From a virus: a DNA stretch of 38,424 nt. A program made the position numbers and the translations under genes. The notes under the pieces are model-generated. The model did no database searches and was not told where the DNA came from. It worked only from the letters and a program-made list of their open reading frames with translations. Positions 38,383 through 38,424 of this stretch are shown here, in pieces (position 1 is the stretch's first letter; each line of letters starts with the position of its first letter). The stretch covers positions 1 through 38,424 of IMG/VR virus record IMGVR_UViG_3300033141_000652; one strand, written 5' to 3'.

Positions 38383-38424
38383 CGCGGGCCTCCTTCAAAA
38401 TGCTGGCTGCCTCTTCTTTGGTCA
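38324..38424 (-). CDS. Partial gene at the window edge
   Basis: Minus strand frame open from the edge to TAA at 38324-38326. The C-terminus reads TKEEAASILKEARDV, then ALKAINIAVARKIN, a plausible charged helix end. It overlaps the transglutaminase-like gene by 59 bases in another frame and contains its ribosome binding site. Most of the gene is outside the window. Confidence 0.35.
   Translation of the reverse strand, partial: TKEEAASILKEARDVFSALKAINIAVARKINR

Noticed and set aside
1-38424. tRNA genes, CRISPR arrays, insertion sequences, integrase, endolysin
   Set aside because: Looked for typical T-loop and acceptor patterns, regularly spaced repeats, transposase/recombinase motifs and lysozyme or amidase motifs; none was convincing on either strand.

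Overview
The window is a segment of a tailed double-stranded DNA bacteriophage genome (or a prophage of one) of roughly 40-45% GC. The evidence is direct: large terminase, portal, scaffold, HK97-type major capsid protein, tail-fibre and tailspike genes sit beside a phage replication module. No host gene, tRNA, integrase, CRISPR array or insertion sequence was seen. The host cannot be named from the sequence. Strong AGGAGG-type ribosome binding sites and two near-perfect sigma-70-type promoters point to an ordinary bacterial host. No tape-measure or tail-tube gene was seen, and a very large polyvalent virion protein lies between portal and capsid genes, so a short-tailed (podovirus-like) particle is my inference.

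Layout: 1-18612 is a rightward, densely packed early/replication arm. 18616-18655 is a bidirectional terminator. 18672-38424 is a leftward structural arm. The early arm opens with a partial gene, a WPD-loop protein-tyrosine-phosphatase-like enzyme and a run of tiny genes, many of them zinc ribbons. A first replication block follows (RNase HI-like, RepA/AAA_25-type ATPase, FmdB-like zinc ribbon, a membrane-anchored transglutaminase-like protein). A consensus promoter at 6960-6988 starts a second block: a possible ssDNA-binding protein, a Cas4-like PD-(D/E)XK exonuclease and a DIP1984/DUF6847-like protein. Next comes about 1.4 kb (9265-10678) that is mostly non-coding and looks like large structured RNA. 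Further small genes, two YopX paralogues, a Sak4-like ATPase, a split uracil-DNA glycosylase/PolA pair, a metallophosphoesterase, a HAD nucleotidase and a second consensus promoter (17894-17922) complete the arm.

The structural arm, read leftward from 38424, has a partial gene, a second transglutaminase-like protein, small terminase, a small surface protein, a coiled-coil protein, a tail-fibre fragment, a beta-helix tailspike, a beta-rich protein, large terminase, portal, two virion proteins (one of 1504 residues), scaffold, major capsid, two paralogous decoration-like proteins, a head-tail adaptor candidate, a 756-residue tail protein with a discoidin-like region and a small one-TM protein.

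The most unusual content is (1) two homologous multi-helix RNA elements, 9585-10041 and 10267-10658. They share linkers and paired stems while their loops differ, they flank a zinc-ribbon cassette bounded by 28-bp direct repeats, and a third structured stretch lies upstream. And (2) a uracil-DNA glycosylase whose last catalytic motif sits at the N-terminus of the DNA polymerase, the two halves being separated by an inserted zinc-ribbon gene.
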